A stretch of DNA of 43,257 bases. Origin: Saprospiraceae bacterium (GTDB taxonomy: Bacteria; Bacteroidota; Bacteroidia; Chitinophagales; Saprospiraceae). Positions 21,724 through 31,312 of this stretch are shown here, piece by piece; the stretch's first letter is position 1; each line of letters opens with the position of its first letter. The DNA is taken from positions 1-43,257 of the forward strand of contig JADLCC010000130.1 of the NCBI GenBank assembly GCA_020847425.1. The letters are read 5' to 3'. The position numbers were made by a program, and so were the translations under genes. A model generated the notes under the pieces. That model saw nothing but the letters and a program-made list of their open reading frames with translations. It was not told the origin of the DNA and searched no databases.

Positions 21724-21897
21724 GATAGAGGTGAGAAGATAGAGGTGAGAAGTGAGAAGCGAGAGTCCGTAGAGTGCGCCGCTTCGTATTCGGCATTTTC
21801 AGAACGAAGCGGCGCACTCTACGGACTCTCACTTCTCGCTTCTCACTTCTCACCTCTATCTTCTCACTTCTCACCTCTCACTTCTCACCTCTATTCT
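21724..21897. repeat. Long heptad-arm hairpin (GTGAGAA type) between the hypothetical gene and thrB
   Basis: Left arm 21731-21787 (57 nt), right arm 21804-21867 (64 nt), identical apart from one extra heptad AGTGAGA. Confidence 0.95.
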
Positions 21898-23304
21898 TTC
21901 AAGCAGCCATTTTTTTGAAACGATATTCGGCATTTCCTGGAGCCGTTTTTTAAATTTTTCGACAGCCTGCGGATTGGAAGTATTCAGCGTGGACAGTTTT
22001 TTTAAATAAATCAGAAAGTTGTTATACTCTCGCTTTAAACCCTTGGAAATCACTTTGTTACGGCGCAGATATATTTTAAAACTGTCGATGAGCGAATCCA
22101 TGGCGAGGTACTCGTCCGACTCGTAGTAGGTGCGCAGGAGCACCAGTTTGGAGCCGAGTGCGTACACGATATCGCTGTATTCCACATCGCGCAGGAGTTC
22201 GATTACCTTGTCGTACTTTTTCTGGTGGGAATACAGGTTGGCGAGGTTGAAACTTCGGGCATTTTCGCGGATATTGGAAGGCAGGTACGGCGCATAATCA
22301 CGGATAAATGTTTCCACCCAGTCGAATTCATTCACCCGCAGGCCGATGGTGACGGTATTTTTAAAAACACCTTCCGAAATCTGGCCGTTTTCCAGCAGAA
22401 TACCCCACTGAATCGTGTCTTTGATAAGGTTAAAAAAAACGGAATAGTACTCGGTGCGGCCCTGGTTGATTTTGAGGGCGCAGTAGTTTTGGGCGGTTTG
22501 GTAACATTCCCGCAGGTCTTCTTCGGGCAAATCATTGGCAAATTGCTCCAGTTCGGACACCAGTTTCCTGAAATGTTCCTCCTGCTCCGGTTCGGTAAAA
22601 CAGGCGATCATTTTCTGGTAAACCCTGATTATGGGTACATCGGCAAATTTGCTGCCGTTGATGTACTCCCAAAACCCCGGAATGACCTCCAGTACCTGAT
22701 CGGTGGCCCGGAAGCCGCGGTAGTGCAGCCAGCCGACGTAAAATTTCAGTTTTTGAACGATGTAAAAGCACTCCAGGTAGTGATCGGCGGGCAACAGGCG
22801 ATCCATATACCCTGCCGTGGAGACCGTTTTGGAGGCCTGGTTGAAGTTTTGCACATGCTTCCTGAACTGCGCATAGTAATACTGTGAGGATTTTCCGAGC
22901 GATGCGTCGATGTATTTGTCGATCTGGCGCTCGACGCCCGCCTGGTGTTTTTTCAGTTCCTGTTTCCCGAGTAGTTGGTGCATATCGAGCGCTTCTGACA
23001 GCGGGTCCTGTTGCCGGGCTTCGGCCACCATGAATTGCAGGGTCAACTGCGTCAGGTCGGAGGCGAGCCGGCGCAGTTGCAGTTCGTCCGGCGGAATACC
23101 GGGAAAAAGTTGTTGCCAGATGCGTTGTTTGTCAAAATCGGCAACATTACCGGTTCCTTTTCGAAGGCTCTCATTGATGATTTCAAACAGCCGGGTGGCA
23201 TCGGGCTGGTCGTTGAGGTAGGGCGACAGCAGGTATTTGCGGAACCGGTTGAGTTCGGGTTTGGAAAATGTCTGTAGGAGTGTAATCAGTTTTTCACTGA
23301 ACAT
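21871..23304 (-). CDS. Conserved hypothetical protein, probably helical-repeat
   Basis: Long intact ORF (MFSEKLITLLQTFSKPELNRFRKYLLSPYLN...); C-terminal residues IEVRSER arise from the heptad array. Confidence 0.7.
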   Translation of the reverse strand: MFSEKLITLLQTFSKPELNRFRKYLLSPYLNDQPDATRLFEIINESLRKGTGNVADFDKQRIWQQLFPGIPPDELQLRRLASDLTQLTLQFMVAEARQQDPLSEALDMHQLLGKQELKKHQAGVERQIDKYIDASLGKSSQYYYAQFRKHVQNFNQASKTVSTAGYMDRLLPADHYLECFYIVQKLKFYVGWLHYRGFRATDQVLEVIPGFWEYINGSKFADVPIIRVYQKMIACFTEPEQEEHFRKLVSELEQFANDLPEEDLRECYQTAQNYCALKINQGRTEYYSVFFNLIKDTIQWGILLENGQISEGVFKNTVTIGLRVNEFDWVETFIRDYAPYLPSNIRENARSFNLANLYSHQKKYDKVIELLRDVEYSDIVYALGSKLVLLRTYYESDEYLAMDSLIDSFKIYLRRNKVISKGLKREYNNFLIYLKKLSTLNTSNPQAVEKFKKRLQEMPNIVSKKWLLERIEVRSER

Positions 23305-23505
23305 AAGAATACAGCCTGGTCATTTTATTTTAACACAAAATGATGAAAATCAGTTTTTTAGACAAAAAGTACAACTTTTTTTTGTCCGACAAGTTATGGA
23401 AAATGTATTTGAATAACGCCGAAAAATAACGAACCTTTGTATGCTGAGAAACTATGACAGAAGAACCCAACGTGAAGTGGATAATTTCCTGTCTTATTCA
23501 AAACA

Positions 23506-25830
23506 ATGGAGCGGATGCATAACCACCATAGAAGTCGATTTGTAACATGCTTCTTTTTGCTGTCGCTGATCCAGTTATGGGTTGGCAACACACTCCATGC
23601 CCAGTGCGAACGTGTCGGCTGGGTCGCCAGCGTAACGCCTGGTTGCGGTGTCAAAATCATTGACCTCGACAATGGTCAGATCCTGCGGGCTTTTGAAGGC
23701 GCTGCAACGCTGACCGGTGGACAAACGATCCGTTTTACCAGCGTGCCGGCAACGCTACCAGAGGGTTGTTTTTCAGAAGGATACCCGGTTGTTGCTTTAA
23801 GTTGTTTGTCGGATACTCTGCCGTGTGCCGCCCAGTTTGGCTATTTCGTCAGCATGCAGCATGCTTTTGTGTTGAATTTTGAAGCCAATGTATACGATGC
23901 TTCCGTGCAGGAATGCCAATGGGATTTTGGCGACGGACAAAGCGCCACCGGAAATAATGTGCAGCATCAGTTCCCGGAAGAAGGCGTTTACAATGTATGC
24001 CTGACGGTGAGCGATGCGTACGGCTGTCATGCTGAAATTTGTAAGGAAGTGACTGTCAGCACCCAAAACCCGAATGATTGCGGGTACACCATAGACGTGA
24101 CGGCAGTGCGCACCGATTTGTATGGAAAACTGTACCAGATCGAGCCTAATCCTGACTTGATTATCAGCTCCGTAGAATGGTATACGAGTAAATCCAACCA
24201 GGTTTTATCTTATGAGCCGGTGTTGTCCGCGCAGTTGCCGGGTTATGGCGATTACCTGATTTGCGCGCAGTACCAGGTGAAAAATACAGTAACGGGCGAT
24301 TCCTGCACAACCACCCGTTGCCAGCCGCTGATTGTTGCCGAAGCGGGCTGTAGAAACCCGGTGATGGATGCAGTGGCGACGATCTGTCCGCCGGTTTTTG
24401 CGCCGGTTTGCGGTTGCGACGGCATTACTTATGCCAATGAGTGTGAAGCCCAGGGTTCGGGCCTGTCCGTCTGGTGGGCCGGCACCTGTGCGGAAGCGAT
24501 GGGGACTTGCTCGCTCGATATGGAAACAAGTGTTGTTTCAGGCAACCCGGAAATTGGTTACACGGTGCGTTTTGCACGCGTTTCCAGCGATGATTTTGCG
24601 TATATCCAACTGGATTTTGGCGACGATACGCCCCTTTGGGAGGGCACGCAGTTTGATACACTCGAGCACACTTACCCTGCCGGTGGTATTTACAAAACCA
24701 ATTTGAGCGGCTGGATCAACAACAACTGTGTTTCGTCAGTTACGCAACTCGTTTTCACCGATGCGTACAGCATGAATGTGGAAAATATGCCCGGCGGCAC
24801 AGACTATGTAATGCCCGGCGACGCGAATGGCGACCGCGAGGCCAATGTGTATGATTTGCTGAATATCGGCATCGGGCACTACTCGGCCGGCGCCCCGCGC
24901 CCCAATGCCACTTCTGAATGGGCGCCTCAATTTGCACCGGCATGGCCGCAAAGCGTGGCGCAAACGGTGAACTACAAACACCTCGACTGTGACGGCAATG
25001 GCGCCGTCAATGCGCTCGATGCTGATGTGATTCTGGAGCATTACGTACCCATCGATACCACACAAATTCTTTCCACCGCCGCTGCGCCGCCGCTTTGGGT
25101 GTCGTTTCCGATGGATACGATTTATATGGATACGGATAATCCGCAGTCGCTGGAAATCACGGCCGACCTGATGCTCGGCACGCCGGTTCAACCGGCTTTG
25201 GGGCTTTACGGTCTGGCTTTTGCCCTGCGTTACCCTGAATTTGTCGACCACAACCTGTCGGCTAATTACGACGGTACCTCCATGTTCGGCATCAACCACA
25301 TGCTCTGGTTACCGAAAGATAATCACAGCCGCCGTCAACTGGATATCGGCCTGACCCGCACCAACGGGCAAGCGGTAAATGGTTATGGCCGGATTGCACA
25401 ACTGACTTTTCGCTCCGATTTTATCATCATTATTGATGTAGCCGACCGTACCGACCAGAACACGATTCCTTTCCATATCGGCGCGGCCGGTTTGGTGGCC
25501 GTCGATGCGCAGGGAAATGAAAAACTGATCTCTGTGAAGCAGGATACCTTGTGGATCAAACTAACGGGCACTTCTTCCACCCGTAACCTTAAATTGGATA
25601 AACTGATCACGGTTTATCCCAATCCGACGGATGGTTTTGCAATGATCCAGAGCAAATTCCTCGATATGCAGCAAATAGAGGTTGTGAATGTCCTCGGTCA
25701 GGTAGTTCATACCCAACAAAGCGATGGTTTGACAGCGCGTGTCGATGCACACAACTGGCCCAAAGGGGTGTATACCTTGCGTATTCGGGCCAAACAGGGT
25801 GTGGTGGAAAAGAGGTTGGTGGTGAGATAA
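23506..25830 (+). CDS. Secreted PKD / Kazal-type / dockerin-like protein with T9SS C-terminal sorting domain
   Basis: PKD ECQWDFGDGQSATG; Kazal CPPVFAPVCGCDGITYANECEA; GDANGDREANVYDLLNIG...DCDGNGAVNALDADVILEHY; VYPNPTDGFAMIQ...GVYTLRIRAKQGVVEKRLVVR. Confidence 0.85.
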   Translation: MERMHNHHRSRFVTCFFLLSLIQLWVGNTLHAQCERVGWVASVTPGCGVKIIDLDNGQILRAFEGAATLTGGQTIRFTSVPATLPEGCFSEGYPVVALSCLSDTLPCAAQFGYFVSMQHAFVLNFEANVYDASVQECQWDFGDGQSATGNNVQHQFPEEGVYNVCLTVSDAYGCHAEICKEVTVSTQNPNDCGYTIDVTAVRTDLYGKLYQIEPNPDLIISSVEWYTSKSNQVLSYEPVLSAQLPGYGDYLICAQYQVKNTVTGDSCTTTRCQPLIVAEAGCRNPVMDAVATICPPVFAPVCGCDGITYANECEAQGSGLSVWWAGTCAEAMGTCSLDMETSVVSGNPEIGYTVRFARVSSDDFAYIQLDFGDDTPLWEGTQFDTLEHTYPAGGIYKTNLSGWINNNCVSSVTQLVFTDAYSMNVENMPGGTDYVMPGDANGDREANVYDLLNIGIGHYSAGAPRPNATSEWAPQFAPAWPQSVAQTVNYKHLDCDGNGAVNALDADVILEHYVPIDTTQILSTAAAPPLWVSFPMDTIYMDTDNPQSLEITADLMLGTPVQPALGLYGLAFALRYPEFVDHNLSANYDGTSMFGINHMLWLPKDNHSRRQLDIGLTRTNGQAVNGYGRIAQLTFRSDFIIIIDVADRTDQNTIPFHIGAAGLVAVDAQGNEKLISVKQDTLWIKLTGTSSTRNLKLDKLITVYPNPTDGFAMIQSKFLDMQQIEVVNVLGQVVHTQQSDGLTARVDAHNWPKGVYTLRIRAKQGVVEKRLVVR

Positions 25831-25831
25831 A

Positions 25832-25948
25832 TGTGTTTTGGTGTTTTGGTATTTTAGTGTTTTAGGCTGGTAATGCCCGGCATATATTTATATCCGGAGA
25901 GCATTGCACCCTCTAAAACACCAAAACACTAAAATACCAAAACACTCA
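25832..25948. repeat. Octamer-arm hairpin (GTGTTTTG type) between convergent T9SS gene and capA-like gene
   Basis: gtgttttg gtgttttg gtatttta gtgtttta gg ... ctaaaacaccaaaacactaaaataccaaaacactc. Confidence 0.85.
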
Positions 25949-27070
25949 CCTGACCTCCGGCCATCCCAGCCTTTTCCTTACCCCGCTTGCAAATTTCAGC
26001 ATTGCTGCCCGGCTGGCGGGATTCATTCCATTAAAATATTCAGGATTGCGCTCCAGCATACTGACCGGAAGGGTGTGGTAAGTCGATTTTCCTGATGCTG
26101 ATTTATGGATGTAGCGCCAGATTGGTACGATGCCCTGCCGGCCGACCCGCACTTCGGGCGAGCCTTTTTTCTTCAGTAAATCTACCTGAAACAGGATGCC
26201 GCCGTCGGTATTGGGCTGTTTCTGATTGGAAATAAAATTGCCCAGCGAATACACCACGATGGCTTCTTTGGTGGAGCCGTCCGGCATTTTAACCCGTTCA
26301 TTTTTAATGGGTTGTACCACATGTGGATGCATGCCGATCACCATATCGGCGCCATTGCGGATCAAAAAACGCGCCAGGCGCTGCTGGTCTTTGTTCTCAT
26401 TCAACTGATACTCGATGCCCCAGTGCATCACGGCGATAATGAAATGTGGTTTGCGGGCTACAGCCTCCTGCAAATCGGCTTTCATCTGAACCGTATCGAT
26501 CAGGTTCACAACTGTAGGCGCTTCCGTCGGCACGCCGTTGGTGTCATAGGTATAATTGACTATGGCGATTTTAAACCCGTTTTTATACACCATCAAGGGG
26601 TAAAAAGCATCGCGGTCGCGCCTGTTTTTGAAGGTGCCGGTTTGTAAAAAACCGAGGTCGCGCACAGTCTGAATGGTGTGGGTGACACCCAGTGCATGCG
26701 CGTCGTTGGAGTGGTTGTTGGCGGTTACAAGCAGGTCGAACCCGGCTTCCTTGAGCGCGCCTGCCAGGTCGTCGGGGCTGCGGAACATCGGGTAACCCGT
26801 ATATGGCGCTTTGCCGGGCAGGGTCAGTTCCAGGTTACCGATGGCGATGTCGGCGCGCTCCAGAACGGGTTTGATGTATTGGAAACAGGGCGCATAGTTG
26901 TATTTTTTATTTTTCACCACTTCCGCACTCTGTATCTGGGGCGCGTGGCCCATGATGTCGCCGGCAAAAATCAGGCGCAGGGTATCGGTTTGGGCGCTTG
27001 CATGCGCACAGGCGAGCCAATACATGGCGCCTGCCAACAGGATGCGAAAGAGACTCTTTTGCTTGAGCAT
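25946..27070 (-). CDS. CapA family protein (PGA_cap metallophosphatase-like)
   Basis: LIFAGDIMGHAPQIQSA; AIGNLELTLPGK; VTANNHSNDAHALGV; GADMVIGMHPHVVQP. Confidence 0.9.
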   Translation of the reverse strand: MLKQKSLFRILLAGAMYWLACAHASAQTDTLRLIFAGDIMGHAPQIQSAEVVKNKKYNYAPCFQYIKPVLERADIAIGNLELTLPGKAPYTGYPMFRSPDDLAGALKEAGFDLLVTANNHSNDAHALGVTHTIQTVRDLGFLQTGTFKNRRDRDAFYPLMVYKNGFKIAIVNYTYDTNGVPTEAPTVVNLIDTVQMKADLQEAVARKPHFIIAVMHWGIEYQLNENKDQQRLARFLIRNGADMVIGMHPHVVQPIKNERVKMPDGSTKEAIVVYSLGNFISNQKQPNTDGGILFQVDLLKKKGSPEVRVGRQGIVPIWRYIHKSASGKSTYHTLPVSMLERNPEYFNGMNPASRAAMLKFASGVRKRLGWPEVR

Positions 27071-27098
27071 TATGGACTGAATGTCGAGTTTGTGTAAT

Positions 27099-27153
27099 GT
27101 GCCGGCTGTTTTATCTGCCGTTTGTAGTATCCGGCAGATAAAGCAGCCGGTAC
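27099..27153. repeat. Inverted pair of the GTACCGGCTGCTTTATCTGCCG repeat (hairpin) between nadA and the capA-like gene
   Basis: GTGCCGGCTGTTTTATCTGCCG (27099-27120) and CGGCAGATAAAGCAGCCGGTAC (27132-27153). Confidence 0.8.
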
Positions 27154-27158
27154 GGGAT

Positions 27159-28175
27159 CTACCCGGAAATCAGCCCCGCCTTCGCCGAAATGTCCAGCAT
27201 CCGGTCGATACTGGCCCGGCCTTCGCGGATAACCCAATCGGGCAACACGATTTCCGGCAGTTCGTGCTCCATGCAGAGGTAAAGTTTTTCGAGCGTATTG
27301 CGTTTCATGTGCGGGCAATCGTTGCAGGCGCAGTTGTTTTCCGGTGGCGCCGGAATAAATGTTTTGTGCGGGCTCGATTTCTGCATCTGGTGCAAAATAC
27401 CCGCTTCGGTGGCTACGATATATTCCTGCGATGGGTCGTTGATCGTGAATTTGAGCAATCCCGTTGTGCTGCCGATATAATCCGCCATGTCGAGAATATG
27501 CGCTTCACATTCCGGATGGGCTATAAACTTGGCATTGGGATGGCGCTGCCGGAGTTTTACGATACGTTCGTGGCTGAAAATTTCATGCACCATGCATGCG
27601 CCGTTCCAAAGCACCATGTCGCGGCCTGTTTTTTTGATCAGGTAAGCGCCCAGGTTTTTGTCGGGTGCAAAAATGATCGGGCGATCGTGCGGAATACTTT
27701 CGATCACCTGCACGGCATTGGTGCTGGTGCAACAAATATCGGTCAGCGTTTTGAGTTCGGCTGTGCAGTTGATGTAACTGACTACGATATGGTCGGGGTA
27801 TTTTTCCTTGAATTTGCGGAACAGCGCCGGCGGGCAGGAGTCGGCCAGTGAACAACCCGCTTTCAGATCCGGCAACAGCACTTTTTTGCCTGGCGACAAC
27901 ATTTTGGCCGTTTCAGCCATAAAATGTACCCCCGCAAAAACGATGATGTCGGCATCGGTAGCCGCCGCTTTTTGCGACAGACCGAGCGAATCGCCGATAT
28001 AGTCGGCAATATCCTGGATCTCCGAATCCTGGTAGTAATGCGCCAGGATCACGGCATTTTTTTCTTTTTTGAGGCGATTGATCTCTGCCACCAGATCGAG
28101 CGTGGGGTCCACTTCGAGGTCGAGGAAACCGACGCGGTCCAATTGTTGGCTGGCAGATGCAAGGGTTGCGGTCAT
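27159..28175 (-). CDS. nadA: Quinolinate synthase
   Basis: [67 protein letters not shown]. Confidence 0.95.
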   Translation of the reverse strand: MTATLASASQQLDRVGFLDLEVDPTLDLVAEINRLKKEKNAVILAHYYQDSEIQDIADYIGDSLGLSQKAAATDADIIVFAGVHFMAETAKMLSPGKKVLLPDLKAGCSLADSCPPALFRKFKEKYPDHIVVSYINCTAELKTLTDICCTSTNAVQVIESIPHDRPIIFAPDKNLGAYLIKKTGRDMVLWNGACMVHEIFSHERIVKLRQRHPNAKFIAHPECEAHILDMADYIGSTTGLLKFTINDPSQEYIVATEAGILHQMQKSSPHKTFIPAPPENNCACNDCPHMKRNTLEKLYLCMEHELPEIVLPDWVIREGRASIDRMLDISAKAGLISG

Positions 28176-28609
28176 GGTAGTTATCTGTTATTAGTTATCC
28201 GTTATCAGTTATTGGTTATCCGTGTTGATACTCAAGCATTTGCAAAAATTTAAGCGAAACTAATTTTGCACACCTACTTAGTAGAGTTAGGAATGAGAAC
28301 GATTGAGACGTGGTACTTGTTTAAATTTATCGTGTCATGGCCTTCCATTAATCTCGCGACAAAGGTATAAAAGTTCGAAGTCGTCAGTGCGAAGTCGTGG
28401 TGGTGTGAAATCTGTTAAAGTTTATGCGGTGATCGTTTGTACTTTTATTAGACTAACGACTTCGCACTTGCAACAGACTTCGCACTTCGTACTGACGACT
28501 TCGGACTTTTATACCTTTGCCTGTATCAAGCAAAATATTTTAGATTAGAATTTCGCAAATGCTTGAGTATCAACACGGATAACCAATAACTAATAACGGA
28601 TAACTACTT
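28176..28609. repeat. Nested double heptad-arm element between divergent nadA and the flavoprotein gene
   Basis: Outer 50-nt inverted arms 28194-28243 / 28555-28604 (one mismatch, GTTATCC type) enclosing an inner hairpin 28360-28519 of AAGTCGT type. Confidence 0.9.
28239..28268 (+). promoter_or_regulatory. Bacteroidota-type promoter inside the nadA/flavoprotein divergent intergenic element
   Basis: TTTG (28239-28242)-N18-TAATTTTG (28261-28268), same spacing as the tRNA-Leu promoter; the TTTG belongs to the repeat core. Confidence 0.5.
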
Positions 28610-28621
28610 ATTCCCAATCTC

Positions 28622-29851
28622 ATGCAAATTGCCATTATCGGCGGCGGCGCTGCCGGTTTTTTTGCGGCGATCAACTGTGCGGAAGCCAATCCGGACTGCC
28701 GGGTCACTATTTTTGAACGCGGTAAATCCGTATTGGAAAAAGTGCGCATCAGCGGTGGCGGCCGCTGCAATGTCACCCATGCGTGTTTTGATGCCCGTGC
28801 ACTGGTGCAGTACTATCCACGTGGGCAGCGGGAATTGCTGGGGCCTTTTATGCAGTTTGGTCCGGCAGAAACCATTGCGTGGTTTGAACGCCGCGGGGTG
28901 GTGCTGAAAACGGAGGCCGATGGCAGGATGTTTCCGGTAACCGACGACTCCCAAACGATTGTATCCTGTCTGCAAAAGGCAGCCCAACAGGCCGGCGTAC
29001 AGGTGCTGACTTCTTCCAGGGTGGAACACATCGCATCTGCGCCCGACGGCGCCTGGCAATTAAAGGTTGCGGGCGACGAACGTCAGCGCATTTTTCAAAA
29101 AATCATGATCGCTACCGGCAGCAACCCGGCCATCTGGCAATCGCTGCGCGAAATGGGGCATAGCATTGTGGAACCGGCGCCTTCACTGTTTACTTTTAAC
29201 ACAAAGGATACCCGGCTGCGCGATCTTGCCGGTGTTTCGGTTCAGGATGCGGTGTTGCGTATTCCGGGCACTACGCTGAGTGCCAACGGTCCGCTTTTGG
29301 TCACGCATTGGGGACTGAGCGGCCCCGGAATACTGCGTATTTCAGCCTGGGGCGCCCGGCAATTGCAGGAAATGAACTATCATTTCCCACTCGAAATCAA
29401 TTTCACAGGCGGGAAAAAAATGCCTGATATTCAGGAAGAACTGCTCGGATTCAAAACAGGACAAGGCAAAAAAACGGTGGCAGCTCACCCATTTCCAGGC
29501 ATTCCGCTCCGGCTCTGGCAGCATCTGGTCACTGCCGCAGGTGTTCCGACGGAACGCCGCTGGGCCGATCTGGATAAAAAATTGTTGCAGGCATTGGCGG
29601 AACAAACCGGCTGTGCCGTTTTTCAAATTGCCGGGAAAAGCACTTTTAAAGAAGAATTTGTAACGGCCGGCGGTGTTGAACTCAAGGAAATCAACTTCAA
29701 AACCTTCGAAAGTCGCCTGCAACCCAACCTGTTCCTTGCCGGCGAAGTGCTGAATATCGACGCCATTACCGGCGGGTTCAATTTTCAGGCAGCCTGGACG
29801 GGCGGCTGGCTGGCGGGAAGAGCCATGGCAGAAGTTAGAGGTGAGAAGTGA
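28622..29851 (+). CDS. NAD(P)/FAD-dependent oxidoreductase, HI0933/BaiN-like family
   Basis: IAIIGGGAAGFFAAINCAE; VRISGGGRCNVTHACFD; ITGGFNFQAAWTGGWLAGRA. Confidence 0.9.
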   Translation: MQIAIIGGGAAGFFAAINCAEANPDCRVTIFERGKSVLEKVRISGGGRCNVTHACFDARALVQYYPRGQRELLGPFMQFGPAETIAWFERRGVVLKTEADGRMFPVTDDSQTIVSCLQKAAQQAGVQVLTSSRVEHIASAPDGAWQLKVAGDERQRIFQKIMIATGSNPAIWQSLREMGHSIVEPAPSLFTFNTKDTRLRDLAGVSVQDAVLRIPGTTLSANGPLLVTHWGLSGPGILRISAWGARQLQEMNYHFPLEINFTGGKKMPDIQEELLGFKTGQGKKTVAAHPFPGIPLRLWQHLVTAAGVPTERRWADLDKKLLQALAEQTGCAVFQIAGKSTFKEEFVTAGGVELKEINFKTFESRLQPNLFLAGEVLNIDAITGGFNFQAAWTGGWLAGRAMAEVRGEK

Positions 29852-29895
29852 GAGGGTGAGAAGTGAGAGGCGTAGATTACACCGCTTCGGGATTG
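29837..29895. repeat. Half element (GTGAGAA type) overlapping the stop of the flavoprotein gene
   Basis: agaggtgagaagtgagagggtgagaagtgagaggcgtagattacaccgcttcgggat; no right arm before the GNAT gene. Confidence 0.85.
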
Positions 29896-29935
29896 GTGTT
29901 TTTGAAAAGGGTGGTTTTGATCACATGAAGATTTG

Positions 29936-30481
29936 TTACAAATCAATCCTGCGGGTTAGCTGATAGAGCAATGCTTCGGCAGTTAATCCGGGTACCCGTT
30001 TTTGAATGGCGCTAAAACTACTTTCATCCGTTACCTGCAAAAAATGCAAACGTTCGAGCAGGGCAAGGGCTTTCAGGTTCAGGCTGCTGGTTATGGCAAT
30101 AATCTGTTGAAGTTTCATGTGTTGCCAGCCAAAATCAATAGCCGACCGCATGGCTTCTGTCATAAATCCTTTTCCTTCAAAGGCTGGTAACAGCACGCAA
30201 CCCAGTTCGCCGGTGCCGTCCTTGAGCCCGCGGTAATAGCCGCAAGTGCCCACAATGACATTGCTGGATTTATCGGCAATACCCCAATGCACACTATCGC
30301 CGTTTTGGTAATCCCGCTCGATGCGACGCAATATTTCCAATGCTTCAGCGGTATTGGTTGCTTGTTGGCCGTCGTACACAGAAATTTCGAGGATGTCCGT
30401 CAGGTCCGACGGCGTGATTTCCCGAAGGATAATTCGATCTGAATAGAGGGTTGGAAAAACATTGTATGGTGGCAGCTGCAT
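29936..30481 (-). CDS. GNAT family N-acetyltransferase (RimJ/RimL type)
   Basis: LYSDRIILREITPSDLTDILEI; ELGCVLLPAFEGKGFMTEAMRSAIDFGW. Confidence 0.9.
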   Translation of the reverse strand: MQLPPYNVFPTLYSDRIILREITPSDLTDILEISVYDGQQATNTAEALEILRRIERDYQNGDSVHWGIADKSSNVIVGTCGYYRGLKDGTGELGCVLLPAFEGKGFMTEAMRSAIDFGWQHMKLQQIIAITSSLNLKALALLERLHFLQVTDESSFSAIQKRVPGLTAEALLYQLTRRIDL

Positions 30482-30664
30482 GACATTTGAATAATTTAGG
30501 CACTATTATTGGCGGGTTCGCCCAGTTAAAATTTTATTTGCGCTAATATACAAGAGGACTGTGTATCAGCGTTTAAGCCGCTTTGGATTTGCCATTGTGC
30601 AGTTTTTTCATAATAACCGGTACTTTTACCAAAAAAATACGAACCCGCTTTACAATTTACTCCT

Positions 30665-31303
30665 ATGAGAAGCATTTTTTTTCTGTTCCTGACCTTTCTT
30701 GCCGTATCGGCAAACGCTCAAAAAACCACCCTGCTCATCCCTAAAAAAGGCACTGAAACGGCACCTGCTCCTGCGACGTATTCGACGCCCAGTACAGTAG
30801 CGCCTGCCCGGGCTGATTCGCGCCGCGCAGCAGCGGTGGCAAAAGTGCAAAGAACTTCCACCACTCCCGCAAGATCCAGCGCTGCTTCCAAAGGTGGCGA
30901 CCTGAGCCCGGTGACCTACAGCACTGTCAGCGAAGCCGCACCTGCTCCGGCCACCACCGTAACCGTAAACGGTGAAGAAAAATTCCGCAATGTCCGGGTT
31001 GGAAAAGGCCAGGTGCATTTCGGCGTTTTTACGCCTGTAGATGAACTGCATTTTATCCAGTTTGGGGTGTACTGCAACGATACGCCTGTAACACACGCGC
31101 CTCCCGTAGATGGCGTCTACTTGGTATGGCATGCCGAAAGTACCTGCCCCGGTGGCTCGCAAGGCGCTGCATACATCGTCAAAGGCCTGCCAACGGCGGA
31201 AGAAGCCAAAGCGGAAGCGAAATTGCTCAAATCGCAGGGGATCGATTGCTGGTACAATCCTGTGCTGACCGGTGTGAAGGTGGAGATTATTGGGGTGCGG
31301 TAG
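30665..31303 (+). CDS. Secreted protein with a possible SPOR-like C-terminal domain
   Basis: Signal peptide, Ala/Pro/Thr-rich linker, C-terminal AAYIVKGLPTAEEAKAEAKLLKSQGIDCWYNPV; SPOR assignment is tentative. Confidence 0.6.
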   Translation: MRSIFFLFLTFLAVSANAQKTTLLIPKKGTETAPAPATYSTPSTVAPARADSRRAAAVAKVQRTSTTPARSSAASKGGDLSPVTYSTVSEAAPAPATTVTVNGEEKFRNVRVGKGQVHFGVFTPVDELHFIQFGVYCNDTPVTHAPPVDGVYLVWHAESTCPGGSQGAAYIVKGLPTAEEAKAEAKLLKSQGIDCWYNPVLTGVKVEIIGVR

Positions 31304-31312
31304 TAGAGCCCA

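Noticed and set aside
28303-28548. 81 aa ORF in the nadA/flavoprotein intergenic region
   Set aside because: It runs through both arms of the inner heptad hairpin; composition is repeat-driven.
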